Source: Phycisphaerales bacterium
Lineage (GTDB): Bacteria; Planctomycetota; Phycisphaerae; Phycisphaerales; UBA5793
DNA length: 64,000 bases
Direction of reading: 5' to 3'
Assembly (NCBI GenBank): GCA_020852515.1
Contig: JADZAS010000035.1
Span: 36,992-100,991, forward strand
The translations under genes and the position numbers were made by a program. Shown here piece after piece: positions 27,995-37,349 of the stretch. How positions within the stretch are numbered: position 1 is the stretch's first letter; each line of letters begins with the position of its first letter. The notes beneath the pieces are model-generated. The model searched no databases. It was given only the letters and a program-made list of their open reading frames with translations, and had not been told where the DNA came from.

Positions 27995-30511
27995 TCATTC
28001 GATATCCTGCTCGACAACATTGGACTTGCGCTGGTACTCGGCCGCCTGCACCCAGACGTGCCGCCCCTGCGATCCATTCGGGATGCGCTTGCGCAGCAGG
28101 GCATAGCCGTTTTGGTCGGCGGTGCGGATGCCCGCCTGGGCCGGGTTAGCGAGGTCCACGGTCACGTCGAGTTGCGGGATGTACGTGCTGCCCGTGCCGG
28201 CCACGCTGTACAGGAAGACGACCACCTCGCCCGGCGTCGCGGCAAACACTTCGGCATCGCCCTGCACGCCGGCCACCCAGCGCGACAGTTGCAACCGCAT
28301 CGGGATCTCGCCGATGCCCGAGGCGACGAGAGCGTAAGTCGCATCAACCTGCGGCGTGGGGAGGTAGCCGTCCTCGTTGATTTCCGAGGCGATCACTTCG
28401 ATCGTCCACGTGCCGGCCATCGGCAGTTCAACGAAGACGTTCTCGACGGTGTCAACAGTGTTGGCGCTTCCGCCCGGCGGCGTGAACATGTTGCCGAGCA
28501 TGTCGTGGTTGCCCCAGTACACCGTGTTGTCGGGCGCCGTGACCTTGAGCGACAGATCGTTGATGCGCGCCTGCTGAGCCGCGGGGTTGCCCATCGGATC
28601 GGGGAAGACCATCGTCACCTTCAGCGCCGGCGAGCCGGGGCTGACATCGACCTGGTAACTCTGCGACTGCGTCTCCTGCAACTGCACATCCTGGTTGACG
28701 ATGAGCATGCGGTTGGCGTGATCGAAAAGGTAGAACAGATCCGCCATGCCCCATCCCTGCTTGACGCGGGCGTGGTCATGGTTGGTGCCGGTGAACTCGT
28801 ACTGCATGGCGGTGTTGATCATCAGCGCTTTGGCCGTCGCCATTGCCGGCCGGTCTTCAAAGACCGTGTTGCCGCCGCCAAACCCCGGGAAAGTGCTCTC
28901 ATGCCACATCTGGAACATGAGCCCGAAGTGCCCGGCCGTGATCGGCGTGGCGCCGCTCGTGCCGCCGAACGACGACGTGTAGCACGTGTCGCAACTCGAC
29001 GAGACCGTGAAGATGTTATCGTAGAAGTGCGTGAGATCAGGTTTGATGCGACCATCGGCCGCGGGCCCGATACTTCCGCCGCCGCTCCAGGCATCGTCGT
29101 CCTTAGTGAGCGTGTTGCGGTGGTACACTCCGCCGACCGAGACGATGTTCTTCGCCCACGCCTGCGGGCGCGAATCCTGATTGCCCGCGTTGCTCTGCGA
29201 CTGGCAGATCAAGATGTCCGTGTTGAAGAGGATGTCGTCCATCTCTGCCGAGATCGTCGTGTACAACCGCGTGCGAGCATCGCCCCACGAGTTGCTCTGG
29301 AACACGGCTCGATAAGGGCCGTTCGGATCAACCAGGCGCTGCGTGTGCACGTACCGGTTCGGCGAAGGGCTCCACGTGGCCATGATCTTGGCCTCGGCAT
29401 CGGGAAGCATGCCGGTGGCCTGCGCGTTGCCGCGGCCCGAGCCGTAGACGATGCCCGAAGTCGACGTGCCGTGGCTGCCGCTTGCGGAAGACCCGTGCCA
29501 GAGTGTGGGCGGATTCTGGAAGTCCTGGTGGCTGCTCCGCTGACCGTCATCCATGACCTCGCAGCGCACGCCCTGGCCGGTAAAGCCGAGCGTATCGCGG
29601 ATCATGTTTGCCCCGCCGATCTCGCGGGCGATGTCCATGTCCAGCCCCTTCTCGCCGGGGATGTCCATGAAGAGCACTTCGTCCATGCGGAGCACGGACG
29701 CGACCTGGTCGGGAGTCAGCGTGGCGAGGATGCGATAGCCTTCGGGAATCTGCTGGTGCACGACGCCGCCCATCGCGGCGATGCGCTGGGCCACCGCGTT
29801 TTGCGGCACCGGACCGCGCCGAGTCATCATAATGCTGTATTCGACGCCGTCGGCCTGGCCCGCTTCGACTCCGAGCACACCCGCGCCGCCCTGGCCCTCG
29901 TTACCACCTGCAGCGCCGCCGCCCTGCCCGTAGTCGGGCGGAAAGAGTTCCGCGAGCAGCGCCGGATCCGTCTTGTACGCCGGGTGCATCGCGCCAACCC
30001 AGCGAACGAAGGGCATCTCCTTCACAGCTTCCGCGACTTCGCCGGGCATTTCCACGACGAACGACTGGTCCGCCACGAACTTGAGCAGCGATGCGCCCGC
30101 ATCGGCCATCGCCTGGCGATAGGCGTCGATCGTCTGCGTCTGGAACTGCACAAGGTAGAGTCTGCTGTCCGCTGCCGCGCGAAGCGCCTCAGGCACCTGC
30201 GGCTCAGCGACGAGCGGATCAAACGAGCCACAGAGCAGGCGAATGGTCGGCGCCACCGGACGCCGCACGTTCTCAGCCTTGCCGTCGAGGCTGATGGAGT
30301 AAAACGGCGTGCGTCGCCCCGTCTCATCAATCTCGTCCCACAGTCGAACGACTGCATCGGAGCCGGGAACCTCGATGGCGACCACCGCCGCACCTTCATC
30401 GCCGATCGCCGTTTCGACGCCATCCGCAGCCAGGCCGAAGGCGCCGGCCAGCGGCAGGAGCAGGCCGACGGACAGAAATCGTGCCCGCATCCACAGTACC
30501 TTGGTCCCCAT
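27995..30511 (-). CDS. Large exported S8 family serine peptidase (copy B)
   Basis: 838 aa, a tandem paralogue of the gene at 25177-27711. It has the same signal peptide type (FLSVGLLLPLAGAFGLAAD), the same long N-terminal region (LVQFQTQTIDAYRQAMADAG) and the same catalytic layout. Asp is in VRCEVMDDGQRSSH, His in SGSHGTSTSGIVYG and Ser in FGGTSGATPITAGHFGLMFQ. The beta-sandwich with ELPMAGTWTIEVIASE is also shared. The C-terminal 105 residues belong to the other variant of the shared exported-protein domain (FLYSVAGTGSTYIPQLDVTV, RHVWVQAAEYQRKSNVVE), not the variant of copy A. GGGAGTGAATC precedes the ATG. Confidence 0.92.
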   Translation of the reverse strand: MGTKVLWMRARFLSVGLLLPLAGAFGLAADGVETAIGDEGAAVVAIEVPGSDAVVRLWDEIDETGRRTPFYSISLDGKAENVRRPVAPTIRLLCGSFDPLVAEPQVPEALRAAADSRLYLVQFQTQTIDAYRQAMADAGASLLKFVADQSFVVEMPGEVAEAVKEMPFVRWVGAMHPAYKTDPALLAELFPPDYGQGGGAAGGNEGQGGAGVLGVEAGQADGVEYSIMMTRRGPVPQNAVAQRIAAMGGVVHQQIPEGYRILATLTPDQVASVLRMDEVLFMDIPGEKGLDMDIAREIGGANMIRDTLGFTGQGVRCEVMDDGQRSSHQDFQNPPTLWHGSSASGSHGTSTSGIVYGSGRGNAQATGMLPDAEAKIMATWSPSPNRYVHTQRLVDPNGPYRAVFQSNSWGDARTRLYTTISAEMDDILFNTDILICQSQSNAGNQDSRPQAWAKNIVSVGGVYHRNTLTKDDDAWSGGGSIGPAADGRIKPDLTHFYDNIFTVSSSCDTCYTSSFGGTSGATPITAGHFGLMFQMWHESTFPGFGGGNTVFEDRPAMATAKALMINTAMQYEFTGTNHDHARVKQGWGMADLFYLFDHANRMLIVNQDVQLQETQSQSYQVDVSPGSPALKVTMVFPDPMGNPAAQQARINDLSLKVTAPDNTVYWGNHDMLGNMFTPPGGSANTVDTVENVFVELPMAGTWTIEVIASEINEDGYLPTPQVDATYALVASGIGEIPMRLQLSRWVAGVQGDAEVFAATPGEVVVFLYSVAGTGSTYIPQLDVTVDLANPAQAGIRTADQNGYALLRKRIPNGSQGRHVWVQAAEYQRKSNVVEQDIE

Positions 30512-30773
30512 GATTCACTCCCATTCTGCTGTTCAACAAGACGGGCCGCGGCGCCAATGGAGCGCCGCCGCCGCTGACTGAGCGTCAGTCGATCGCCCGC
30601 ACGCTACGAGCGATCCCACGCAAAGATGTGCGCAGAATACAGCGCATTGCCTCTCGGCACAAGTCTAACCTGAATGAAAACTTCGCTATTCCGTCGAATC
30701 GTCGGCGAAAGTGAGAAAATGGGCGCTTCGGGCGAGGCCGTACGAGTCATCACCTCGACGCCGCACCGTCGAT

Positions 30774-32354
30774 TCAGACTCTCGGACCTGCCGCCCGCAC
30801 GTCGGCCGGCAGGTCGTAGTTTGCGTCATTCTCGCGGAACCGTCGCGCCAGTTCAAGCGCCTTGGCGTCGTAGGCCGCCTTGTCCTTCCACGTGCTTCGC
30901 GGGTGCAGTACGTCGTTGGGCACGCCCTTGACGGACTCGGGAATCGCCAGGCCGAACACTTTGTCGGGCGCAAACTGCCCGATGCCCAGCGTCCCATCGA
31001 GGATCGAGGAAACCATCGCGCGCGTATAGGCGAGCTTGAAGCGGCTGCCGATGCCATACGGCCCGCCCGACCAGCCCGTGTTGAGCAGCCACACGGAAGT
31101 GCCGTGCGTGTCGATGCGCTCCGCGAGCATGTCGGCGTACACCTTTGGCGGGCGCGGAAGGAACGGCCCGCCGAAGCACGGGCTGAAGTTCGGCTGCGGC
31201 TCGGTCACCCCCGCTTCCGTCCCCGCCAGTTTCGAGGTGTACCCGTTAACGAAGTAATACATCGCCTGCTCGCGCGTCAGTTTCGACACCGGCGGCAGCA
31301 CGCCGAACGCGTCGGCCGTGAGAAAGATCACGTTCTTGGGATGGCCGCACACTGAGGGCAGTTGCGCGTTGGGGATGAACTCAACAGGATAAGTCACGCG
31401 CGTGTTCTCGGTCAGCGAGCCGTCGTCGTAGTCAGGCCGGCGGCGATCATCGAGCACGACATTCTCGAGCACTGAGCCGAAGCGGATGGCGTTCCAGATC
31501 TGCGGCTCGCCTTCCTCGGACAGGCGGATGCACTTGGCGTAGCAGCCGCCCTCGAAGTTGAACACGCCCGTTTCCGACCAGCCGTGCTCGTCGTCGCCGA
31601 TGAGCCGCCGCTCAGGATCGGCAGAGAGCGTCGTCTTGCCGGTGCCCGACAAGCCAAAGAAGAGAGCGACGTTGCTCGGATCGCTCGAGGCCACGTTCGC
31701 CGAGCAATGCATCGGGAACACGCCCCGCGCCGGCAGGTCGTAGTTCATCGCGTAGAAGATGCTCTTCTTGATTTCGCCGGCGTAGTGCGTGCCGAAGATG
31801 AGCACGATGCGGCGTTCGAGCGACTGCAGAATCCCCACCGGGCCGTTCAGCCCCAGGTCCTGCCAGTCATCCACCTGCATGTTGCACACGTTGATGATCG
31901 TCCAGTCCGCCTTGATTGACGCGGCGTGGCGATCATCGGCGGGCGGAATGAACAACGTGCGGGCAAAGAGGCTGTGCCACGCCTGCTCCGTGATGACGCG
32001 AACGTTGAGCCGATTCTGCGGATCGGCGCCGGCGCTGCCACGAAACTCGAAGACATCCTCGCGCTGCTGGAGGTAATCAGTCGCGCGGGCGAGCAGTTCG
32101 TCAAAGTGATGCGGCGCCATCGGCCGGTTGACCTTGCCCCACCAGATCGAATCGTGGATGCCCGGCGTGTCCTCGAGGAACTTATCGTTGGGGCTGCGGC
32201 CCGTGCGGCTGCCGGTGAGGCAGTTGATCGCGCCGTTGGCCGCGAGCGTCCCTTCGCCTCGCCGGATCGCTTCCTCGATGAGGCGCGCGGGCGGAAGATT
32301 CAGATGGACCGTGACGCCGGTGAGTTGGCTGGGGAATCGGGTCATCGTGGGCAT
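30774..32354 (-). CDS. pckA: Phosphoenolpyruvate carboxykinase (ATP)
   Basis: 526 aa, the normal length. It catalyses oxaloacetate + ATP to PEP + CO2 + ADP, the first committed step of gluconeogenesis. Visible motifs are RTGRSPNDKFLED near the N-terminus, GTHYAGEIKKSIFYAMNY, the P-loop LFFGLSGTGKTTLSAD, the metal site IGDDEHGW, GVFNFEGGCYAK and the adenine-site region LNTGWSGGPYGIGSRFKLAYTRA (seen in part as LNTGWSGGPYGIG). I start at the ATG at 32354, preceded by GGAGAGAGG. The frame continues upstream for 170 codons, but that part reads through the reverse complement of tRNA-His and is not coding. Confidence 0.97.
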   Translation of the reverse strand: MPTMTRFPSQLTGVTVHLNLPPARLIEEAIRRGEGTLAANGAINCLTGSRTGRSPNDKFLEDTPGIHDSIWWGKVNRPMAPHHFDELLARATDYLQQREDVFEFRGSAGADPQNRLNVRVITEQAWHSLFARTLFIPPADDRHAASIKADWTIINVCNMQVDDWQDLGLNGPVGILQSLERRIVLIFGTHYAGEIKKSIFYAMNYDLPARGVFPMHCSANVASSDPSNVALFFGLSGTGKTTLSADPERRLIGDDEHGWSETGVFNFEGGCYAKCIRLSEEGEPQIWNAIRFGSVLENVVLDDRRRPDYDDGSLTENTRVTYPVEFIPNAQLPSVCGHPKNVIFLTADAFGVLPPVSKLTREQAMYYFVNGYTSKLAGTEAGVTEPQPNFSPCFGGPFLPRPPKVYADMLAERIDTHGTSVWLLNTGWSGGPYGIGSRFKLAYTRAMVSSILDGTLGIGQFAPDKVFGLAIPESVKGVPNDVLHPRSTWKDKAAYDAKALELARRFRENDANYDLPADVRAAGPRV

Positions 32355-32638
32355 GGTGGCTGCCTCTCTCCATGTGGAATCGACCGCGCGATGCGCACAG
32401 GGCACGACCCGCAGTCTCGAAATGGCCTGAAGGATAGGCCAGCGGGCGCGGATCGTCGGTGGCCGCGGGCGAGCAACGAGGCGGCGCACGGGGCGTTTCA
32501 CCGCAATTGAGGCCCATCCCCGACGGGATTCCACCCCGCCGTAGCGATTCTCATTGACCGTTCTTCGGCGCGATGCTACCTTTTTGTTCGACCTCGCGCG
32601 ACTGAAGGGCCCCATCCGGGTCAGACTCGCGCGTCGAT

Positions 32639-32713
32639 GGCGATCGTAGCTCAGCTGGTTAGAGCACCTGGTTGTGGTCCAGGGGGTCGGGGGTTCGAGT
32701 CCCCTCGATCGCC
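32639..32713 (+). tRNA. tRNA-His (anticodon GTG)
   Basis: Full cloverleaf: acceptor GCGATCG/CGATCGC with an extra G at 32639 opposite the discriminator C, the hallmark of tRNA-His. The anticodon loop is TTGTGGT with GTG at 32674-32676. The T arm is GGGGGTTCGAGTCCCC. No CCA is encoded; a T-run follows at 32715. Confidence 0.97.
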
Positions 32714-32851
32714 CTTTTTCAATCGAGACGTTACACGGGGCGCGGGCTCTTGGCGCCGCCCCACCTCCCCCCTGCTCTCGCGCTGCCACAGCGCGACGTC
32801 GGGCCGACGCCTCGAGGCTTGATGAATCGCCCGCGCGGTCTTTAATCGCCC

Positions 32852-33556
32852 ATGCCCGTCGCACTCATCACCGGCGCCAGTAGCGGAATCGGCCGCGAAA
32901 CCGCCTTTCAGCTCGCGCGCCTCGGCTACGAACTCGCGCTGATCGCACGCGGCGGCGAGCGCCTCGAAGTCGTCGGCGATCAGTGCTCCGAACTCGGCGC
33001 TGGCGATGTGCTCATCCGCGGCACCGATGTCGCCGTCCCGGCCGACGTTCTGGCGATGGTCGATGCTGCCGTCGAAGCTTTCGGCCGCATCGACGTCCTC
33101 ATCAATAACGCGGGCCTGGCCGAGCTGCAGCCCTTGGGCCAACTCGATCTCGGCCACCTTGAGGCAGCGTTCGCCGTCAACGCCATAGGGCCGGCCCTGG
33201 CCATGAACGCGGCGTGGCCGATTATGCTCAGGCAGCGCGGCGGACGCATCGTCAACGTGAGCACGCTCGGGACCAAAGAACCTTTCCCCGGCTTCTTTGC
33301 CTACGCCGGGGCCAAGGCCGCGCTCAACTCATTCACGCGCTCAGTCGCCGTGGAAGGCCGGCCGCACGGCATTCGCGCATTCACCGTGGCGCCCGGAGCC
33401 GTGGAGACGCCGATGCTGCGATCGTTGTTCGATGAACAGGCCATCGGAGCCGACTTGACTCTCCCTGCCGGCGAAGTGGCTCGCGTCATCGTGGAGTGCG
33501 CCACGGGCCGGCGCGATGAGCAAAGCGGCGAAGTCATCTGGCTCAGCCGAACCTGA
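32852..33556 (+). CDS. Short-chain dehydrogenase/reductase
   Basis: 234 aa classical SDR. The cofactor site is TGASSGIGRETAF, followed by the structural DVLINNAGLAE. The catalytic Ser is in VNVSTLG and the Tyr-x-x-x-Lys in FAYAGAKAALNSF. The later AFTVAPGAVETPM is the usual SDR PG motif. Arg and lack of an acidic residue at the end of strand beta-2 (ALIARGGERL) suggest NADPH preference. The substrate is unknown. It is transcribed away from tRNA-His and has no close operon partner. Confidence 0.9.
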   Translation: MPVALITGASSGIGRETAFQLARLGYELALIARGGERLEVVGDQCSELGAGDVLIRGTDVAVPADVLAMVDAAVEAFGRIDVLINNAGLAELQPLGQLDLGHLEAAFAVNAIGPALAMNAAWPIMLRQRGGRIVNVSTLGTKEPFPGFFAYAGAKAALNSFTRSVAVEGRPHGIRAFTVAPGAVETPMLRSLFDEQAIGADLTLPAGEVARVIVECATGRRDEQSGEVIWLSRT

Positions 33557-33808
33557 TCGGACGAGGCAGTGAACCTACCCGCGCGAGCGCAGCCGCCCGT
33601 CGGCCACCCCTGGCCCCGGCTCGCCGGCCAGCTTCACGAAGCCGCGGAGCCGCGACGAACCCGCCAGTCGATCCAAGTCCGCCTCCTGACGACCGGCGGA
33701 GGCCCGGAGGACTGATTCCGCCTCTTGACGAAGCCGATGATGGGCCTATCGTCAATGCTGCGGCATCCAGTCGGGCGACCCCCGCACCGAAGCCGCTCAA
33801 AAACCCAT

Positions 33809-33881
<73 letters not shown>

Positions 33882-33887
33882 TTCACG

Positions 33888-33920
33888 ACGCCGCCGCGAG
33901 TTTTCGGCGGCGTTCTTGTT
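33888..33920 (+). terminator. Terminator after tRNA-Asn
   Basis: ACGCCGCCG, 8-nt loop, CGGCGGCGT, then TCTTGTT. It starts seven bases after the tRNA. The rest of the gap to 34199 holds no gene I can support. Confidence 0.7.
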
Positions 33921-34199
33921 GACAAAACGGGCTCTCGGGTTGGCTGTTTGGCAGGTCGCGCAAAGTGGCGTGATTCCAAAGACTTGCGCCGCCTGTGTCC
34001 AAAGCCCCGCGCTCTCTTTTCCGAAACGCGGCATCGGCACCCCGATCCAAACCCCGGGGGTTCGGATCGTCAAATCGACCCCAACCCTCTCAAACTCTCA
34101 CCCTCTCTGGTTGACAGGCACGTTATTTAACAGCAGGGTTCGGATCGGACCCCGAGGCGAACGCGAAACGCCGATTGTCGTGCAGGTCATGTCGCGCGG

Positions 34200-35096
34200 C
34201 TAATTGTCATCGCGCTTCTTCTGTTCCGGGAACAGTACGAAGCGCGTCGGTAGGAAGGGGTTGCCGTCATAGCGGATCACGCCGGCGTGTCCGTCCAGAA
34301 ACCCCATCGAGTAGGCATCGGTGGTGCCGTGGTGGTTCAGATTCGGAGTGGTGCGGAAGACGGCGTGGAAGTTTCCCGGCTCGTCGAGGTAAGCCACGAA
34401 CTGCGATGCGATCTGCAACCTCGCGCGGGCGAAGGCTCGAACGCCCGTGGGCCAGTTCATGGGCTCGGCCACGTCGTTGTAGAAGAAGGCGTGCCATGGA
34501 TACCAGGTGCCGTTGAACGCGTAGGACGTACCCACGAGCAGGTAGGCGCTTGTTCCGTGGGTAGGTTCGGGTTCGCTGAAGTCTTCGGTGAGGTTGAAGG
34601 AGCGATCATCCGGACACTCGAACACCGGGAAATTGAATTGCATTAGATCGAGGAAATCGCGACGCGGCGTGCGCGCATCACCGCGGGGAAGATCGGGATG
34701 GACGTACCGGTTGAGCGGCCGCTCATACGGCAGGTAGAGGTGCTCCCAGGCGCTCTCTGCCCGGGTGGTATACCGCCCGCCGTGACTGTAATTGTCGAGG
34801 AGGGCGTGGCCGCGGGGGACGAGAATCGGCATGACGTCGTTGTGCTCGTCGAGGTAGAGGCAGTTCGCCACGAGAATCTGGCTCAGGTTGCTGAGGCAGC
34901 CTGCCTGACGCGCCGCACTCCGCGCCTTGGAGAGTGCTGGCAGCAGGAGCGCGATGAGCAGCGCGATCAACGAGACGACGACGAGCAGTTCGATCAGGGT
35001 AAAGCCCGGCAAGAGTGACCGCCGCGCATGTCCAAGGTCACGAGCATTCGCAGCGGCGGGTCCTGAGGCTGATTGACGAACATGGCCGCGGCTCAT
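34200..35096 (-). CDS. Prepilin-type N-terminal cleavage/methylation domain protein with H-X-DG-like C-terminus
   Basis: 298 aa. After a basic leader of about 30 residues comes the prepilin peptidase site and helix [20 protein letters not shown]. The body is a soluble domain with several Asp/Pro-rich loops. Near the C-terminus [19 protein letters not shown] fits the H-(9-10)-DG signature of the planctomycete pseudopilin families. It is a paralogue in layout of the protein at 3451-4284. It would be exported and assembled by a type II secretion-like or type IV pilus-like machine. The start at 35096 has GGGAAGAG upstream. Confidence 0.88.
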   Translation of the reverse strand: MSRGHVRQSASGPAAANARDLGHARRSLLPGFTLIELLVVVSLIALLIALLLPALSKARSAARQAGCLSNLSQILVANCLYLDEHNDVMPILVPRGHALLDNYSHGGRYTTRAESAWEHLYLPYERPLNRYVHPDLPRGDARTPRRDFLDLMQFNFPVFECPDDRSFNLTEDFSEPEPTHGTSAYLLVGTSYAFNGTWYPWHAFFYNDVAEPMNWPTGVRAFARARLQIASQFVAYLDEPGNFHAVFRTTPNLNHHGTTDAYSMGFLDGHAGVIRYDGNPFLPTRFVLFPEQKKRDDN

Positions 35097-35292
35097 GTGC
35101 TTCTCTTCCCGGCAGTGAGCGACGCAGGTCAGAGGCGGGGCCGGCGATGGGTACCAACGGGATCGACGCCGATCCTATTCCGCAATTGGGATTGTGTGGA
35201 GTCCGGGACTCCTCGATTCAACCGAAGTCACGGCCGGCCCCAGAATGCGAGCGGAGCGACGCGGGGCAATAAAGAGAGTTCTCTCCGGTTTG

Positions 35293-35760
35293 ATGCGCGC
35301 TCGCAGGGCTACAATCGGCACGTTTCCCGTGCGACGCACCTCTTCCCAATCTCTGTTCTGGATCTGCCTGCTGGTCATTGGGCTCGGGGCCTCGGTGCTG
35401 CGCACCGGCCTGGTGCTCTGCTCGGATGTACATGGCGGCAGTCGCATCGAATGGGGTTGCCAGAAGACCGTCGAAGGGGAATGCCAGCCCCTTGGTGCGG
35501 CGCGTGGCAGCAAGACAGCAGACGACGAGGATCCTTGCGGGCCGCATCCCTGTGAGGACATTCCACTTGAAGAGGATGTCGCGTCGGCGCGCATTGCTCC
35601 CCGCGCGGACGCACCACCGATTCTGCTTCCCCTGCACGCTGCCAGGCTTGAATTCAGCGCGGTTGAGATTCGCTGTGACGAGCGCGCGGAAATGCGTTCC
35701 GTGTCAACTCGTCCACCTGACATCGCCGCGCGCCTGCGAACTGTCATCCTCCTCGTTTAG
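35293..35760 (+). CDS. Cysteine-containing protein upstream of metal-efflux genes, unknown
   Basis: 155 aa from the ATG at 35293. One hydrophobic segment (SLFWICLLVIGLGASVL) is followed by a short exported region with Cys residues in LVLCSDVHGGSRIEWGC, VEGECQ and CGPHPCEDIPLEED. The pattern C-x-D-x-H-G-G...C...C-x-D-I-P-L recurs, as far as I recall, in small proteins encoded just before CzcC/CusC-like genes, suggesting a periplasmic metal-related role. That is inference. It lies 134 bases before the TolC-family gene on the same strand. An earlier in-frame ATG (35194) is less likely because the added residues do not look like part of a signal peptide. Confidence 0.55.
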   Translation: MRARRATIGTFPVRRTSSQSLFWICLLVIGLGASVLRTGLVLCSDVHGGSRIEWGCQKTVEGECQPLGAARGSKTADDEDPCGPHPCEDIPLEEDVASARIAPRADAPPILLPLHAARLEFSAVEIRCDERAEMRSVSTRPPDIAARLRTVILLV

Positions 35761-35894
35761 CTCGCGAGTCCGCTTCGCATGCCCCGTCGCGGTGACTGCC
35801 GCGAGGTGGCCCGGGCGTTGGCGCATCTTCTTCACAATGTCGGCTGCGCCTCCGCGCCATTGATCTCTTTCAATGTGCCTGATCGAGGACCGTC

Positions 35895-37313
35895 ATGATC
35901 ATTCGTTCGCTCACCGGACGGCGGTCGAACCGCTTCCTTTGCTGCTGTGTCTTTGCAGCAACTGCGCCATTCTTCTCAGGGGGTTGTCAAACATCGCCGC
36001 CGCCTGATCCCGAGGCGGAAGCGGCCATCACTGAGGCCGTCAACCTGGACGTCGCCATCGAATTCCGGACCGAAGGCGGGCCGCTGGATGAATCGGAATC
36101 AGCCGACACACTATCGATCGGCGAGGCGGTGCAGCGCGCCGTGAGCACCGATCCAGGACTTCAGGCCGCGCTGGCGCGCGTTCGAATTGCCTTGGCCGAT
36201 TCCGACCAGGCGCGGCTCCTTCCCAACCCTGTTCTCAACATCGTGCTCAAGTGGGGCGCCGGGACGACCGTTGTGGAGGCATCGCTGGCGCAGGACTTCA
36301 TCGCCGCTCTCCAGATTCCGCGTCGATCCAGTGCTGCGGACAACCGGCTGATGAAAGCAGCGGCGGATGCCGTGACGGTCGCACTGGATTCCGCTGCGGA
36401 AGTGCAGGAAGCGTATGTGGAGGCGCAAGCGACTGATCGGCTGATCCCGATCCTCGAGACTCGCCTGGGCCTGCTCCGGAAGATCGAATCGGTGGCGCGC
36501 GACCGGCTTGAAGCTGGCGAAGGCATCCGCGGCGACCTGACGACGCTTGAAGCGCAGCGTGTGGAACTGGAAGTGGAGATCGCCGACGCACAGTTGCAAC
36601 AACGCCAGCAGCGGCTACGACTGGCGAGGCTCGTCGGCGAGCCATCAGGGGCGGCTGCATGGGTGCTGGATTCGTGGACTGCTCCAGCGCCTCGCACCGA
36701 GATCGAATCGCGGTGGGTCGAGGTGGCGCTGGCGCATCGCCCTGAGATTCAGGCCATCGGGTGGCAACTCTCAGCGCTGGGCGACGAACAGGCCTTGGCG
36801 CGCCTTTTCCCCTGGGAGGGCGCCGAAGCGGGGATTGAGGTTGAACGGGATGGGGAGTGGATCGCCGGACCCGCGGTCGCGCTTCCGATGCCTGTCTTTG
36901 ACATGGGACAGGCGCGCCGGGCCCGCCTCAGTGCCGAGCAGATCGAAGCGCGGCACGACCTCACCCTCGCAAGACGAATGGTCGTCGAAGAGGTGCGCAG
37001 CGCCTACGAGGCGCTCGCCGCCAACGCCGCCAACCTTGATCGCATTCGCGGCGAACTGATCCCGCTTCAAGTGCAGCGCCGTCAGCAGGCGGAAGATGTC
37101 TACCGGGCAGGGCAGACGGATGTCACGCCGCTATTTCTCGCCGAACAGGAACTCCGCTCGACGCAGGCGAGAGCGATCGAGATTGAACGGCAAACCGCGA
37201 TCGCACTGATCCGTCTGCAGCGCGCCGTCGGCGGATCTGGTGTTGTCAGGGCGACCGGTGTGAGCGCCGAATCACGCACCACTGAGTCAGCGGCCGCGCT
37301 GCAGAACCAATAG
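35895..37313 (+). CDS. TolC family outer-membrane efflux factor (CzcC-like)
   Basis: 472 aa. A signal peptide ends in the lipobox FFSGGC, so the protein is an outer-membrane lipoprotein. Two long helical repeats follow, typical of TolC: residues about 60-260 start LSIGEAVQRAVSTDPGLQAAL, and residues about 280-450 contain VALAHRPEIQAIGWQLSALG and LIPLQVQRRQQAEDVYRAGQ. It would form the exit duct of the tripartite pump whose adaptor and inner-membrane genes follow at 37350 and 38819. The ATG at 35895 opens the signal peptide. Confidence 0.92.
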   Translation: MIIRSLTGRRSNRFLCCCVFAATAPFFSGGCQTSPPPDPEAEAAITEAVNLDVAIEFRTEGGPLDESESADTLSIGEAVQRAVSTDPGLQAALARVRIALADSDQARLLPNPVLNIVLKWGAGTTVVEASLAQDFIAALQIPRRSSAADNRLMKAAADAVTVALDSAAEVQEAYVEAQATDRLIPILETRLGLLRKIESVARDRLEAGEGIRGDLTTLEAQRVELEVEIADAQLQQRQQRLRLARLVGEPSGAAAWVLDSWTAPAPRTEIESRWVEVALAHRPEIQAIGWQLSALGDEQALARLFPWEGAEAGIEVERDGEWIAGPAVALPMPVFDMGQARRARLSAEQIEARHDLTLARRMVVEEVRSAYEALAANAANLDRIRGELIPLQVQRRQQAEDVYRAGQTDVTPLFLAEQELRSTQARAIEIERQTAIALIRLQRAVGGSGVVRATGVSAESRTTESAAALQNQ

Positions 37314-37349
37314 AGGAATTCGGGCGAGTGCCGCCCGCCGGAGAGCATC

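Noticed and set aside
28058..30577. An 839-codon frame on the plus strand
   Set aside because: It is the mirror of the S8 peptidase on the minus strand, which has clear catalytic motifs; the plus product has none.
32355..32864. A 170-codon upstream extension of pckA
   Set aside because: It translates the reverse complement of tRNA-His and the following gap. Conserved PckA sequence starts at 32354.
33557..33800. Possible gene between the dehydrogenase and tRNA-Asn
   Set aside because: The only frames are Gly/Arg/Ala-rich without a ribosome-binding site or motif.
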